From: Cupriavidus sp. EM10 | GTDB taxonomy: Bacteria > Pseudomonadota > Gammaproteobacteria > Burkholderiales > Burkholderiaceae | NCBI RefSeq assembly: GCF_018729255.1 | Contig: NZ_CP076061.1 | Span: forward strand, 1,054,001-1,118,000 | Direction of reading: 5' to 3' | DNA length: 64,000 nt | Part shown: piece by piece, positions 18,784 through 29,299 of the stretch | Position numbering within the stretch: position 1 is the first letter of the stretch | How the letters are laid out: each line of letters begins with the position of its first letter | Notes under the pieces: generated by a model | Databases searched by the model: none | Told to the model about the DNA's origin: nothing | The model's input: the letters and a program-made list of their open reading frames with translations, nothing else | Translations under genes and position numbers: made by a program

Positions 18784-19427
18784 GCGGTCATTTCCGTGGC
18801 ATTGACGTCGGGATGCTCCGCCAGCGGCACGAACCGGCCGGACTTGCCGTCCAGCACGTCGATCGTGCCGGTGCCGATGTCGTAGTACCAGCCATGCAGC
18901 GCGATGCGCCGCTCCGCCAGCGCTTGCGCCACGCACGGATGGGTGCGCAGGTGGGCCAGTTGCTCGATCACGTTCTGGCGCACCATGTCCTCGACGCGCT
19001 CGCGGTCCGACGCATGGGGCCGCGCCAGGCTGATCTTGCGGGCGCCGCCGGCATGTTCCAGCCATTCCGCCACGGAAGGCATATGGTCCAGGCACTGGCA
19101 CATCGCCACCGCCGTCATGGCGCCGCAGTTCGAATGACCGCAGATCACGATATCGCGCACCTTGAGCCCGGCCACCGCGTACTCGACGCTGGCCGACACC
19201 CCGCCCGGCTGCACCGCGTAGGCGGGCACGATATTGCCGGCATTGCGGATCACGAACAGCTTGCCCGGCTCGCTCTGTGTCAGCAGCGCGGGCTCCACGC
19301 GGCTGTCGGAACAGGCAATGAACAGCGTGCTGGGACTCTGCTGCGTCGCCAGTTCCTGGAACAGCGCGGAAAGCTTCGGGAACTCCTCGCGCTGGAATTT
19401 GAGAATGCCCTGTATCAGGTCTTTCAC
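18780..19427 (-). CDS. can: Beta-class carbonic anhydrase
   Basis: A 215-residue beta carbonic anhydrase interconverting CO2 and bicarbonate. The zinc ligands are visible as Cys39 (ACSDSR, with the Asp41/Arg43 dyad), His98 and Cys101 (GHSNCGA). There is no signal peptide, so it is cytoplasmic. It is divergent from a cynR-type regulator, the arrangement seen for cynT in cyanate operons, where carbonic anhydrase replenishes the bicarbonate used by cyanase. No cyanase gene is in the window, so a general bicarbonate supply role is equally possible. Confidence 0.93.
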   Translation of the reverse strand: MKDLIQGILKFQREEFPKLSALFQELATQQSPSTLFIACSDSRVEPALLTQSEPGKLFVIRNAGNIVPAYAVQPGGVSASVEYAVAGLKVRDIVICGHSNCGAMTAVAMCQCLDHMPSVAEWLEHAGGARKISLARPHASDRERVEDMVRQNVIEQLAHLRTHPCVAQALAERRIALHGWYYDIGTGTIDVLDGKSGRFVPLAEHPDVNATEMTA

Positions 19428-19486
19428 GGTAATCCCCCATTTGAACCGCTAGCATGTCGAATGTCGCGCCATTGGTCAAAGTCGGG

Positions 19487-19515
19487 ATTATTATGCTTGC
19501 CATTGGCAATACCAA
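19487..19515 (-). promoter_or_regulatory. Sigma-70-type promoter of carbonic anhydrase gene
   Basis: On the minus strand TTGGTA (19510-19515) and AATAAT (19487-19492) are separated by 17 bases, and the -10 ends 60 bases before the carbonic anhydrase start. The -35 lies inside the ATTGG-N5-CCAAT palindrome, so a bound regulator would contact it. Confidence 0.55.
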
Positions 19516-19516
19516 T
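19502..19516. promoter_or_regulatory. LysR-type operator candidate in cynR/can region
   Basis: ATTGG-CAATA-CCAAT is a perfect inverted repeat that fits the T-N11-A form of LysR-type sites. It ends 14 bases before the cynR ATG and covers the -35 of the divergent carbonic anhydrase promoter, the expected place for autoregulation and divergent control. Another ATTGG occurs at 19471. Confidence 0.5.
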
Positions 19517-19530
19517 AGCTGACCGCCCCC

Positions 19531-20435
19531 ATGCTGCTGCGCCACGTTCGCTACTTCCTGGCCGTCGCCGACGCCGGCAACTTCACGCGCGCCGCCGAGG
19601 CGCTGCACGTCTCGCAACCCACGCTGTCGCAGCAGATCCGCCAGCTCGAAGATTCGCTCGGCGCGCCGCTGTTCGACCGCAGCGGCCGCACCGTGCGGCT
19701 GACCGACGCGGGCCAGGCCTATTACGTGCACGCGCGGCGCGCGCTGCAGGACCTGGAAGCCGGGCAGCGCGCCATCCACGACGTGGGGAACTCACGCGCG
19801 GCAATCTGCGGCTGGCCATGACGCCCACGTTCACGCCCTACCTGGTGGCGCCGCTGATCGTCGCGTTCAATGCGAAGTATCCGAACATCACGCTGAGCCT
19901 GCGCGAAATGCCGCAGGAGCGCGTGGAGCCGCTGCTGGCCGACGACGAGATCGACATCGGCATCGCCTTCGACGATATCCACCTGCCAGATCTGGAAGCC
20001 ACGCCGCTGATCGAGGAACCGCTGGCCTACATGGTGGGGGCGTCGCACACGCTGGCACGGCGCCGCACCGCACTGGGCGCCGAGGCGCTGGCCGGGGAAT
20101 CGATGGCCATGCTGACGCGGGAATTCGCCACGCGCGGCTATATCGCGCGTTACTTCGGCGGGTTGGGAATCGAGCCGCGCATCACCTTCGAAGCTAATTC
20201 GGTGAGCGCGGTGCTGGATGCCGTGCGCAGTGGCCGCCACGCCACGGTGCTGCCGGCCGCCATTGCCGCTGGCCAGCCGGACCTGCGCATCCTGAAGCTG
20301 GAACGTCCGCTGCCGCCCCGGCACGCGGCGCTGCTGCAAAGAAAAGGCGCGTACCGCACAGCCGCGGCACGCGCCTTCGTCGACTTTGCGCTGAGCGAAT
20401 TCAAGCGTCGTCGGGCGTCCCCAGCGCGCGATTGA
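19531..20435 (+). CDS. cynR: CynR-like LysR-family regulator, one frameshift
   Basis: Residues 1-60 form the LysR helix-turn-helix ([24 protein letters not shown], of which the segment around [15 protein letters not shown] is most diagnostic). The remainder is a type-2 periplasmic-binding-like effector domain ([36 protein letters not shown]). The wording closely follows E. coli CynR as remembered (YFLAVA, GKRAIHDV, VTPTFT). The frame breaks in the G4 run 19785-19788; adding one G restores about 301 residues. It is divergent from the carbonic anhydrase and its 3' end overlaps the convergent MFS gene by 35 bases. The effector may be cyanate or an unrelated ligand. Confidence 0.8.
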
Positions 20436-21723
20436 TGCGCAGCGCGATCAGCGTGGCCACCACGCCCGACAGCAGGTAAAGCGTCACGGCCACCAGGCCG
20501 AACAGCGACGACAGCCCCAGCGCCACCAGCGGCGCGAACGCGGCGCCGAACAGCCAGCCGAAGTCCGTGGTCAGCGCGGCCCCGGTGTAGCGGAACTTGG
20601 TGTCGAAGTTCGACGTGACCACGCCGGCCGCCTGGCCATACGACAACCCCAGCAGGCCGAATCCAACCAGGATGAAGGTGTCCTGCCCCGACGCCCCGCC
20701 ATCGAGCAGCCAGGGCGCGGCCAGGCTGAAGAGACCGATCAGCACCGCCATCGTCGCCAGCGTGGTGCGCCGGCCGATGCGGTCGGCGAGCCAGCCCGAA
20801 ATCAGCGTGCCGATAAACGCGATGGCCGCGCCGACGATCTGGATCGCCAGCACGTCGCTGATCTCCTGCGTCTTGTGCAGGCTGACCCACGACAGCGGAA
20901 ACACCGTGACCAGGTGGAACAGCGCATAGCTGGCCAGCGAGGCAAAGGCACCAAGGAAGATGTTGAAGCCCTGCGCATTCACCATCTGCAGCGTGCTGAT
21001 CGGCTCCAGCTCGTCTTCCTCCAGCAGCCGTGTGTATTCGTGTGTCACCACCAGCCGCAGCCGTGCGAACAGCGCCACCACGTTGATGGCGAACGCCACG
21101 TAGAACGGATAGCGCCAGCCCCAGTCGATGAATTCCGCCGGGGTCAGGCTGACGTAGAGGAACAGGAACAGACCGCCCGCCACCAGGAAGCCAATTGGTG
21201 CGCCAAGCTGGCCCACCATGGCGTACCAGCCGCGCTTCTGCTCGGGCGCGTTGAGCGCCAGCAGCGACGGCAAGCCGTCCCACGAACCACCGAACGCAAT
21301 GCCCTGCAGGAAGCGGAACAGCGCCAGCAGGTAGATCGCGGTGCTGCCAATCGAGTTGTACGCAGGCAGGAACGCGATGCCGACGGTGGCGGTGCCCAGC
21401 AGGAACAGCGATGCTGTCAGTTTGACGCCACGGCTCCAGCGCCGCTGCACGCGCATGAACAGCGCCGTTCCAAACGGGCGTCCGATAAATGCGAACGAGA
21501 AGATCGCGAAACTGTAGAGCAGCCCCGCCAGTTCGCTGGCAAACGGAAAGTAGACCGTAGGAAAAACCAGGACCGACGCGATGCCGTACGTGAAGAAATC
21601 GAAGTACTCGGAAGCCCGGCCGATCACCACGCCTGTGGCGATTTCGGCAGGTGCCACCTGTTGGTGGCCGGGCGCCGGAGGTGCAGTCGGCGACGCGCGG
21701 TGCTGGTGGGACAGACTGGCCAT
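20401..21723 (-). CDS. MFS transporter of metabolite:H+ symporter type
   Basis: A 440-residue inner-membrane protein with about 12 helices. EIATGVVIGRASEYFDFFTYG in the first helix and FIGRPFGTALF near residue 85 are typical of the MHS branch (ProP, KgtP, ShiA relatives). The start MASLSHQ is chosen for its GGAG eight bases upstream; an ATG 14 codons earlier is in frame. A later DRIGRRTTL is the second motif A. The substrate is unknown. It is not a CynX homologue as far as can be seen, so a cyanate link is not supported beyond its convergent position to cynR. Confidence 0.88.
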   Translation of the reverse strand: MASLSHQHRASPTAPPAPGHQQVAPAEIATGVVIGRASEYFDFFTYGIASVLVFPTVYFPFASELAGLLYSFAIFSFAFIGRPFGTALFMRVQRRWSRGVKLTASLFLLGTATVGIAFLPAYNSIGSTAIYLLALFRFLQGIAFGGSWDGLPSLLALNAPEQKRGWYAMVGQLGAPIGFLVAGGLFLFLYVSLTPAEFIDWGWRYPFYVAFAINVVALFARLRLVVTHEYTRLLEEDELEPISTLQMVNAQGFNIFLGAFASLASYALFHLVTVFPLSWVSLHKTQEISDVLAIQIVGAAIAFIGTLISGWLADRIGRRTTLATMAVLIGLFSLAAPWLLDGGASGQDTFILVGFGLLGLSYGQAAGVVTSNFDTKFRYTGAALTTDFGWLFGAAFAPLVALGLSSLFGLVAVTLYLLSGVVATLIALRINRALGTPDDA

Positions 21724-21918
21724 CGTGGAGTCTCCATCGAGTGCGGAAGGAATGTCGTACTGCACTTAAAGTCCCGCAGTAACAAGAATAGCGCCTAAAC
21801 TGCCATTGGAAATCGAAAGATTGCGGCGTCTGTCAGGCGTCGACGTTAATCAAACGCCACTTCCAACACCATGCCACGCTTCGAAGCTGCAGTACCGACG
21901 TTTCATGTGACGGGAAAG

Positions 21919-22928
21919 ATGCTTTTGCGATGTGCCGCAATCGCCATGCTGCTGGGCCTTGCGGGATGTAGCAACGCCGTGCTGTTGTCGCCCTCTGGCG
22001 ACATGGCCGTGCGGCAGCGCGACCTGATCATCATCGCCACCTGCCTGATGCTGCTGATCATCGTGCCGGTGATATGCCTGACACTGCTGTTTGCGTGGCG
22101 TTATCGCGAAAGTGCCAGGGATGCGCCGTACAACCCCGAGTGGGACCACTCCACGGTACTGGAACTGGCCATCTGGGCCGCGCCGCTGCTGATCATCATC
22201 GCGCTGGGCGCGGTGACCTGGGTCAGCACCCACCAGCTCGACCCCTACCGCCCCTGACCCGCATCGACGAACGCCGCCCGGTTTCCGCCGAAGTGAAGCC
22301 GCTGACGGTGGAAGTGGTGGCGATGGACTGGAAATGGCTGTTCCTGTATCCCGAGCAAGGCATTGCCACGGTCAACGAGCTGGCCGCGCCCGTGGACCGG
22401 CCGATTGCGTTCCGGATCACCGCCACCTCGGTCATGAACACGTTCTTCGTGCCGTCGCTGGCCGGCATGGTCTATGCGATGCCGGGCATGCAGACCCAGC
22501 TGCACGCGGTGATCAACAAGCCCGGCGAGTACGAAGGCCTGTCCGCCAACTACAGTGGGGCGGGCTTTTCGCACATGCGTTTCAAGTTCCATGGCATGTC
22601 GAACGAGGATTTCGACCGCTGGATACAGCAGGCCAAATCGTCGGGCACGCCGCTGTCGAAGGACGCCTACCTGAAGCTGGCCCAGCCCAGCGAGAGCAAC
22701 CCGGTGCAGCGCTACGCCAGCGTCGAACCCAACCTCTACAAGCTGATCCTGAACCGCTGCGTGGAGGGCGGGACATGCATGGCCGACACGATGGCACAGA
22801 ACCAGAATCGCAACCGCGCCAGGTTCGACCCATCGGCGGAAATCTGCACCGCGAGCAATACGCCGGATGTTGCCCCGGTGTTCGCGCCGGATGCCGCGCT
22901 CAATGACGGCCGGCCGGTGTTGCGCTGA
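21919..22928 (+). CDS. cyoA: Cytochrome bo3 ubiquinol oxidase subunit II, one frameshift
   Basis: A lipoprotein subunit of the quinol oxidase. A 17-residue signal ends in the lipobox LAGC, two transmembrane helices follow (residues about 30-110), and a cupredoxin-like periplasmic domain contains [15 protein letters not shown] and [18 protein letters not shown]. CuA ligands are absent, as expected for a quinol rather than cytochrome c oxidase. The frame breaks in the C4 run 22251-22254; adding one C gives about 336 residues. The ATG at 21919 is chosen so that the signal has normal length; an ATG at 21871 would make it too long. It is the first gene of cyoABCD. Confidence 0.88.
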
Positions 22929-23014
22929 CGCGCCACCCGGTGCCCCCCTTCACGTTTTCGATTTCGCCAATCATCATTGGCCAGCATTGGTCAATACAGG
23001 CCCAGGTGACAACC

Positions 23015-25017
23015 ATGCCCGAGCGCTCAGAACTCGCCAACATGATCTTTGGCCGGCTGTCGTGGGAGTCCATCCCACTGCACGAGCCCATCCTGATCGG
23101 CACCTTCGCCGTCGTCGTACTGGGCGGCATCGCCCTGGTGGCCCTGCTGACCTACTTCCGCGTCTGGGGCTACCTGTGGCGCGAATGGTTCACCAGCATC
23201 GACCACAAGAAATCGGCATCATGTACGTGGTGCTGGGCATCGTGATGCTGCTGCGGGGCTTTGCCGATGCGGTGATGATGCGATTGCAGCAGGCCGTCGC
23301 ATTCGGCGACAACCTTGGCTACCTGCCCCCGCACCACTATGACCAGATCTTCACCGCGCATGGCGTGATCATGATCTTCTTCGTGGCCATGCCACTGGTC
23401 ACGGGGCTGATGAACTTCGTGGTGCCGCTGCAGATCGGCGCACGCGACGTGGCCTTTCCGTTCCTCAACAACTTCAGCTTCTGGATGACCACCGGCGGCG
23501 CCATCCTGGTGATGATGTCGCTGTTCGTCGGCGAGTTCGCGCGCACGGGCTGGCTGGCGTACCCGCCGCTGTCCGGCATCCTGCACAGTCCCGACGTGGG
23601 GGTGGACTACTACATATGGGCGTTGCAGGTGGCCGGGGTGGGGACATTGTTATCGGGGATCAACCTGCTGGTCACCATCGTCAAGATGCGCGCGCCGGGC
23701 ATGACCCTGATGCGCATGCCGATCTTCACCTGGACGTCGCTGTGCACGAACGTGCTGATCATCGCCGCCTTCCCGGTGCTGACCGCCGCGCTGGCGCTGC
23801 TGTCGATGGACCGCTACGTCGGTACCAACTTCTTCACGGCGGACCAGGGCGGCAGCGCCATGCTCTACGTGAACCTGATCTGGATCTGGGGCCACCCCGA
23901 GGTCTACATCCTGGTGCTGCCGGTGTTCGGCATCTTCTCGGAGGTCACCGCCACGTTCTGCCGCAAGCGCCTGTTCGGCTACGCGTCGATGGTGTACGCC
24001 ACTGTGGTGATTACCGTGCTGTCCTACCTGGTGTGGCTGCACCACTTCTTCACCATGGGCTCGGGCGCCAGCGTGAACTCGTTCTTCGGGATCACGACCA
24101 TGATCATCTCGATCCCCACCGGGGCGAAGATCTTCAACTGGCTGTTCACGATGTACCACGGCAAGATCAAGTTCGAGGCGCCCATGCTGTGGACGGTGGG
24201 CTTCATGGTGACCTTCGTGATCGGCGGGATGACCGGCGTGCTGCTGGCGGTGCCGCCGGCCGACTTCGTGCTGCACAACAGCCTGTTCCTGATCGCCCAC
24301 TTCCACAACGTGATCATCGGCGGCGTGCTGTTCGGGCTGATGGCCGGCATCTACTACTGGTTCCCGAAGGCCTTCGGCTACCGCCTGGTGGCGTCGTGGG
24401 GCAAGGCATCGTTCTGGTTCTGGCTCACCGGCTTCTACTTCGCGTTCATGCCGCTGTACTGGCTGGGCATGCTGGGCGTGACGCGGCGGGTGAATCATTT
24501 CGACGATCCGTCGCTGCAGATCTGGTTCCAGATCGCCGCGTTCGGCGCGTTCCTGATTGCCTGCGGCATCGCCTGCTTCATCATCCAGCTGGTGGTCAGC
24601 TTCATGCGGCGCGAGGAACTGCGCGACACCACCGGCGACCCCTGGAACGGCCGCACGCTGGAATGGTCCACGTCGTCGCCGCCGCCGCAGTACAACTTCG
24701 CGTTCACGCCAGTGGTGCATGACACCGACGCCTGGTGGCAGATGAAGCAGTACGGCTACAAGCGGCCGATGGAGGGCTTCATCCCGATCCACATGCCGAA
24801 GAACACGGCGGCGGGCATCGTGCTGGCGGGCCTGTGCACGCTGATGGGCTTCGCGCTGATCTGGCACATCTGGTGGCTCGCGGCGATCTCGTTCGCGGCC
24901 ACCATCATCGCGGCGATCATCCATACCTTCAACTACAAGCGCGACTACTACATCCCGACCGAGGACGTGGTCCGGACCGAAGCGGCGCGCACCCAACTGA
25001 TGGCTGGCCATGGCTGA
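23015..25017 (+). CDS. cyoB: Cytochrome bo3 ubiquinol oxidase subunit I, one frameshift
   Basis: The catalytic haem-copper subunit, about 667 residues and some 15 membrane helices, reducing O2 to water with proton pumping. The CuB and cross-link motif [15 protein letters not shown], the CuB histidine pair WLHHFFTMG and the haem-ligand segment [13 protein letters not shown] are intact. The D-channel region and N-terminal extension fit CyoB. The frame breaks in the A3 run 23210-23212, just after FTSIDHKK; adding one A joins it to IGIMYVVLG. The stop overlaps the cyoC start by eight bases. Confidence 0.92.
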
Positions 25018-25666
25018 TACCACCCTTCCCCTCCACGCGCACAACACCGCCGCGGCCGACGACGTGCCGCCGGGCGGTTACCAGTTCTACCTGACCGAGG
25101 AGCATCACCCGCAGAACGGCACGCTGCTCGGGTTCTGGCTCTACCTGATGAGCGACTGCCTGATCTTCGCGTGCCTGTTCGCCGCCTACGGCGTGCTGGG
25201 CCGCGAGTACGCGGGCGGCCCCACTGGAGCCGAGCTGTTCGAGCTGCCGCTGGTGGCGCTGAACACGTCGTTCCTGCTGCTGTCGTCGATCACCTACGGC
25301 TTTGCGATGCTGCAGATGCAGCAGAACCGGGTGGCGGGCACGCAGATCTGGCTGGCCATCACCGGCGTGTTCGGCGCGGCGTTCCTGTTCGTGGAACTGT
25401 ACGAGTTCGCGCACCTGATCCACGAAGGCGCCGGCCCCACGCGCAGCGCGTTCCTGACGTCGTTCTTCTCGCTGGTTGGCACGCACGGGCTGCACGTGAC
25501 GTTCGGCATGGTCTGGCTGATCGTGCTGATGCTGCAGGTGGGCCGCCACGGCCTGGTCACGGCCAACAAGCGGCGGCTGATGTGCCTGTCGATGTTCTGG
25601 CACTTTCTCGACGTCGTCTGGATCGGCGTCTTTACCTTTGTCTACCTGATGGGGACGCTGCCATGA
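25010..25666 (+). CDS. cyoC: Cytochrome bo3 ubiquinol oxidase subunit III
   Basis: A 218-residue, five-helix membrane subunit. [31 protein letters not shown] and [14 protein letters not shown] are characteristic of CyoC. It starts inside the end of cyoB (eight-base overlap) and ends overlapping cyoD (ATGA), which shows a translationally coupled operon. It has no catalytic centre and is needed for assembly and stability of the oxidase. Confidence 0.94.
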   Translation: MADTTLPLHAHNTAAADDVPPGGYQFYLTEEHHPQNGTLLGFWLYLMSDCLIFACLFAAYGVLGREYAGGPTGAELFELPLVALNTSFLLLSSITYGFAMLQMQQNRVAGTQIWLAITGVFGAAFLFVELYEFAHLIHEGAGPTRSAFLTSFFSLVGTHGLHVTFGMVWLIVLMLQVGRHGLVTANKRRLMCLSMFWHFLDVVWIGVFTFVYLMGTLP

Positions 25667-26100
25667 GCGCGCAAGACCATGCGATGAACGGCCATGGCCA
25701 CGAGCATGACCACGGCCATCATGAAGAGGACACCGGACCCCACGCCACGCTGGGTGGCTACCTGACCGGCTTTGTGCTGTCGGTGTTCCTGACGGCAGTG
25801 CCGTTCTGGCTGGTGATGGGCAAGGTGTTCGACAAGTCGTCGACCACGGCCGTGGTGATCCTGCTGATCGGGGCCGTGCAGATCGTCGTTCACATGATCT
25901 ACTTCCTGCACATGAACGCGAAGTCGGAAGGCGGCTGGAACATGCTGTCGCTGATGTTCACGCTGACGCTGGTGGTAATCACGCTGTCAGGCTCGCTGTG
26001 GGTCATGTTCCACCTGAACAGCAACATGATGCCGCAGATGGAACACGCCCGCGAAGCCGCGCAGTCGGGCGGCACGATCGTGCCGCCGAAGACGAAGTAA
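25663..26100 (+). CDS. cyoD: Cytochrome bo3 ubiquinol oxidase subunit IV
   Basis: A 145-residue, three-helix membrane protein. The His-rich N-terminus (HGHEHDHGHHEED) is followed by GGYLTGFVLSVFLTAVPFW and VQIVVHMIYFLHMN, both typical of CyoD. It overlaps cyoC by four bases. No cyoE (haem O synthase) follows; the next gene is convergent, so haem O synthesis must be encoded elsewhere. The C-terminus is longer than in E. coli CyoD by about 30 residues. Confidence 0.93.
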   Translation: MSAQDHAMNGHGHEHDHGHHEEDTGPHATLGGYLTGFVLSVFLTAVPFWLVMGKVFDKSSTTAVVILLIGAVQIVVHMIYFLHMNAKSEGGWNMLSLMFTLTLVVITLSGSLWVMFHLNSNMMPQMEHAREAAQSGGTIVPPKTK

Positions 26101-26116
26101 CGGTCTCGGCAGACCG
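26101..26116. terminator. Hairpin between convergent cyoD and chemoreceptor genes
   Basis: CGGTCT-CGGC-AGACCG is a six-base-pair stem with a tetraloop in the 17-base gap between convergent genes. It lacks a T-run on either strand, so termination is only suggested by place and symmetry. Confidence 0.35.
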
Positions 26117-26117
26117 G

Positions 26118-27658
26118 TCAGGCGGCCAGGCGGAAGATCGCCACGGCCTCCTTGAGCCGCTGGGCCTGCTCTTCGAGCGAGCCAGCGGCCGCTGCGGCCT
26201 GTTCCACCAGCGCGGCGTTCTGCTGCGTCACGGTGTCCATCTGCGTGACGGCCTGGTTCACCTGCTCGATGCCTGCACTCTGCTCGGCAGAGGCCGCGCT
26301 GATCTCGCCCATGATGTCCGTCACGCGCTTCACGGCGCTGACGATTTCCTCCATGGTCTGGCCGGCCTGCGCCACCAGTTGCGACCCGCGCTCGACACGG
26401 TCGGCCGAATCGCCGATCAGCGACTTGATTTCCTTGGCGGCCGTGGCGCTGCGCTGCGCCAGGCTGCGCACTTCGCCGGCCACGACGGCAAAGCCACGGC
26501 CCTGCTCGCCGGCCCGGGCGGCTTCCACGGCAGCGTTCAGCGCCAGGATGTTGGTCTGGAAGGCGATGCCCTCGATCACCGAGATGATGTCCACGACCTT
26601 GCGCGACGACGCGTTGATCTCGTCCATCGTGTGCACGACCTGGCCCACCACCTCGCCACCCTGCGTTGCCACGTCGGACGCATTCACGGCCAGCGAGCTG
26701 GCCTGCTTGGCGCTGTCGGCGTTCTGGCGCACGATGCTGGTCAGTTCCTCCATGCTCGACGCCGTTTCCTGCAGCGACGACGCCTGTTCCTCGGTACGCT
26801 GCGACAGGTCGGTATTGCCGGCGGCAATCTGGCTGGTGCCCGTGGCGATGGCGTCGGTGCCGTTGCGCACTTCCTGGACGATGCCCAGGATGTTGTTATT
26901 CATCTCGCGCAGCGCGTCCAGCAGCTGGCCGGTCTCGTCGGTGCTGTCCACCTCGATGCGGCTGGTCAGGTCGCCCGACGCCACGGTGCGGGCAAAGCCC
27001 ACGGCGCGATGCAGCGGACGCGTGATGCCAACCGTCAGCCACCAGGCAAAGGCCACGCCAATGGCCAGCGCGATCACGCCCAGCGTGATCAGGCCGTTGC
27101 GGGCGCTTTCATAGATATTGTTGATCTGCACCGCCGTGGCGTCGATCGACGCGCGCTGGATATCGAGCAGCTTCTGGATTTCGGCCAGATAGGCGTCGCC
27201 AGCCGGCACGAATTCGGACTCCAGCACCTTGTTGGCCTCGTCGGTCAGCCCTTCGGCCTTGAGCTTGGTGATCTTGTCGCGCGAATCGTTGTACGGGTTG
27301 CGCACCACCTGGATCTTCTTGAACGAAGCCTTTCCTCGTCCGTGGACAGGCGCGGCTCGATCTTGTCGCGCAGCTCGGCAATCGCCTTGACCGAATAGGC
27401 GGTCTCGGCCGCGAAGAACGCGCCCAGCGACGGATCGCCGCTACGGGCCACCGCCGTGGTACGGCGCACGCTGGCGTACATCAGCCGGTACCAGTCGCTG
27501 ACCAGGCGCTCCTTGGCCAGCGGTTCCTGCATCATCGCGTGCGTACGGCCCGCAACCTCCTGCAAACGCACCACGCCAAGCACGGTCATGAGCGTCGACA
27601 GCACCAACACCACGCCAAAGCCGATGCCAAGGCGTACACCAATACCAAGATTCTTCAT
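26118..27658 (-). CDS. Methyl-accepting chemotaxis protein, one frameshift
   Basis: A chemoreceptor of about 513 residues. An N-terminal helix ([21 protein letters not shown]) is followed by a four-helix-bundle periplasmic sensor, a second membrane helix ([20 protein letters not shown]), a HAMP segment ([12 protein letters not shown]) and a signalling domain whose tip reads [20 protein letters not shown]. There is no C-terminal NWETF-like CheR tether. The frame breaks in the T3 run 27331-27333 (an A run on the coding strand); adding one base restores [15 protein letters not shown]. The start MKNLGIG is the family-typical one. A sigma-28-like promoter lies 113 bases upstream. Confidence 0.9.
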
Positions 27659-27770
27659 TGCTTCTACCTGATCCATTGGTTCGTGGCAGGCCGAGGCGCG
27701 CATGGCCCCCGGCCGCTCCTCCTGTGTCGGCCGCGCACTTGAATGTACGCACCGACAGACATTGGAAGAC

Positions 27771-27798
27771 CTAACGGTCGGGCGAAGCGGAAACTTGA
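27771..27798 (-). promoter_or_regulatory. Sigma-28 (FliA) promoter candidate for chemoreceptor gene
   Basis: On the minus strand TCAAGTTT, 12 bases, then ACCGTTAG resembles the flagellar consensus TAAAGTTT-N11-GCCGATAA. The whole 28-base block is identical at 25 positions to the block before the other chemoreceptor gene (61022-61049). Confidence 0.65.
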
Positions 27799-27866
27799 GC
27801 GAAAGATCAGGGAAAACGCGAATTGCGGGCGCAGGCTGTCATTGAAAGCCAACTGTAAGTTGGCGC

Positions 27867-29136
27867 CTATTTCCGGTGCGCCGGCGCCGAGGTGGGGCTG
27901 AACCAGTACGGCAGCAACGACAGCGCCACCACGGCCACCGCCGAGAAGAAGATGGCCGAGTACGTATGGGCCACGGGCCAGTCGCGCAGATGGCCGGCAT
28001 TGGCGATCAGCCCGAAGCCCCACGACGTCAGTGCCGATCCCAGGAACACGAACGTGTTGAGCAGCCCCAGCCCGCGACCGCGCTTGGCCGGGGAATCAGC
28101 GCACGGCCCTGCGCCATCACCAGCGGATGCAGCATGCCGATGGTCGACAGCAGCGCCATCAGGCCCACGCCGGGCACCACGCCGGTGTCGGGCCAGATCG
28201 TCAGCACGATGCCGCCCACCATCGACAGGCCCGCCCAGCCGCCGATCGTGCCCTTGAGCGTGCCGCGCCGGACCAGCACCGGCAGCAGGAACGCCGTGGC
28301 AAAACCCGCCAGGCTCAGCAGCGTCAGCGCCACGCCGCGCGGGCCGGCCTGCAGGCCGAACACATCGGCCAGGTATGGCCCGCTCCAGGCATTGCGGAAA
28401 CCCGTGCCAGCCGCCATGGCCACGCACAGCGGGATCAGGGTCCAGAGCGGCCACATGCCGAGCAGCTTGACGCTTTCGGCCAGCATCGCACCCATCGGCG
28501 CCTGGCGCGCCTGCGCATGGCCGCTGTCTCGCACATGGCGCCATACGCCATAGCAGGCGCCCACCATGCACAGCGCCGAGATAGCCAGCGCGGGCCGCCA
28601 GCCGAAGTGCTGCGAGAACCAACCCAGCGGCGCCGTGGCGCACAACGCCCCGATCATGCCCATGGCGTTCGATCGGCTGACCACGCGCATGTACTGCCGC
28701 TCCGAAAGCTGCTCCGACGCGTAGTGCAGCAGCCCCATGAAGACCGGGGCGCAGGCCAGTCCCAGCCCCGCCTGCGCCAGCATGGCCAGCGTGCCGCTGG
28801 GCGCCAGCACGAAGCCGACGGCCGACGCCGCGCCCACGCCGAGCAACCACGCGGTGGGACGCCCCACGCCATAGCGATCGAAGGCGATGCCGACCGGAAT
28901 CTGCGCCACCGCGAACGACAGGAAGAAACACGACGACAGCGCACCGAATCCCGCTGGCGACAGGCCGAAATCATGCTGCAGCTCGGGGCGATCACCGCCA
29001 GGCAGCTGCGATAGAACTGGCTCAGGATAAATGCGAACGTCAGCAGCGCAATGCCGCGTGCGGCGGTGCTGTCGTCGATGTCGGAGGAAGTCTGGAGACG
29101 CCGGTCTTCTGCCGGTTCTGTTGCCGGGGTATTCAT
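27867..29136 (-). CDS. MFS transporter, two frameshifts
   Basis: An inner-membrane transporter of about 423 residues and 12 helices. The N-terminus MNTPATEP is hydrophilic; helix 1 reads GIALLTFAFILSQFYRSCLAVI and the motif-A-like loop is IAFDRYGVGRPTAW. Two shifts interrupt it: the G4 run 28985-28988 (after SCLAVIAP) and the G4 run 28090-28093 (after QGRALIP). Adding one base at each yields one continuous protein ending SPTSAPAHRK. The substrate is unknown. Nothing in the neighbourhood points to a pathway. Confidence 0.82.
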
Positions 29137-29299
29137 TGATGCGCGTCGTGGATGGCTCGGGGCCTGTTTTTCGCAATCATTCTACGCGGCCAAACCCGCC
29201 ACACCCGCCCGACGCCGCCGAAAACCCATAAAAGCGGTCGATCACCGCGCAGCGGCACGGCGGCGTTCCGCCTGGTGAAAGCCCGACGCGCCCTTCTCG
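29137..29299. other. Intergenic stretch, nothing identified
   Basis: A short gap between two genes on the same strand, holding the presumed promoter of the MFS gene. No motif or ORF could be supported. Confidence 0.4.
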
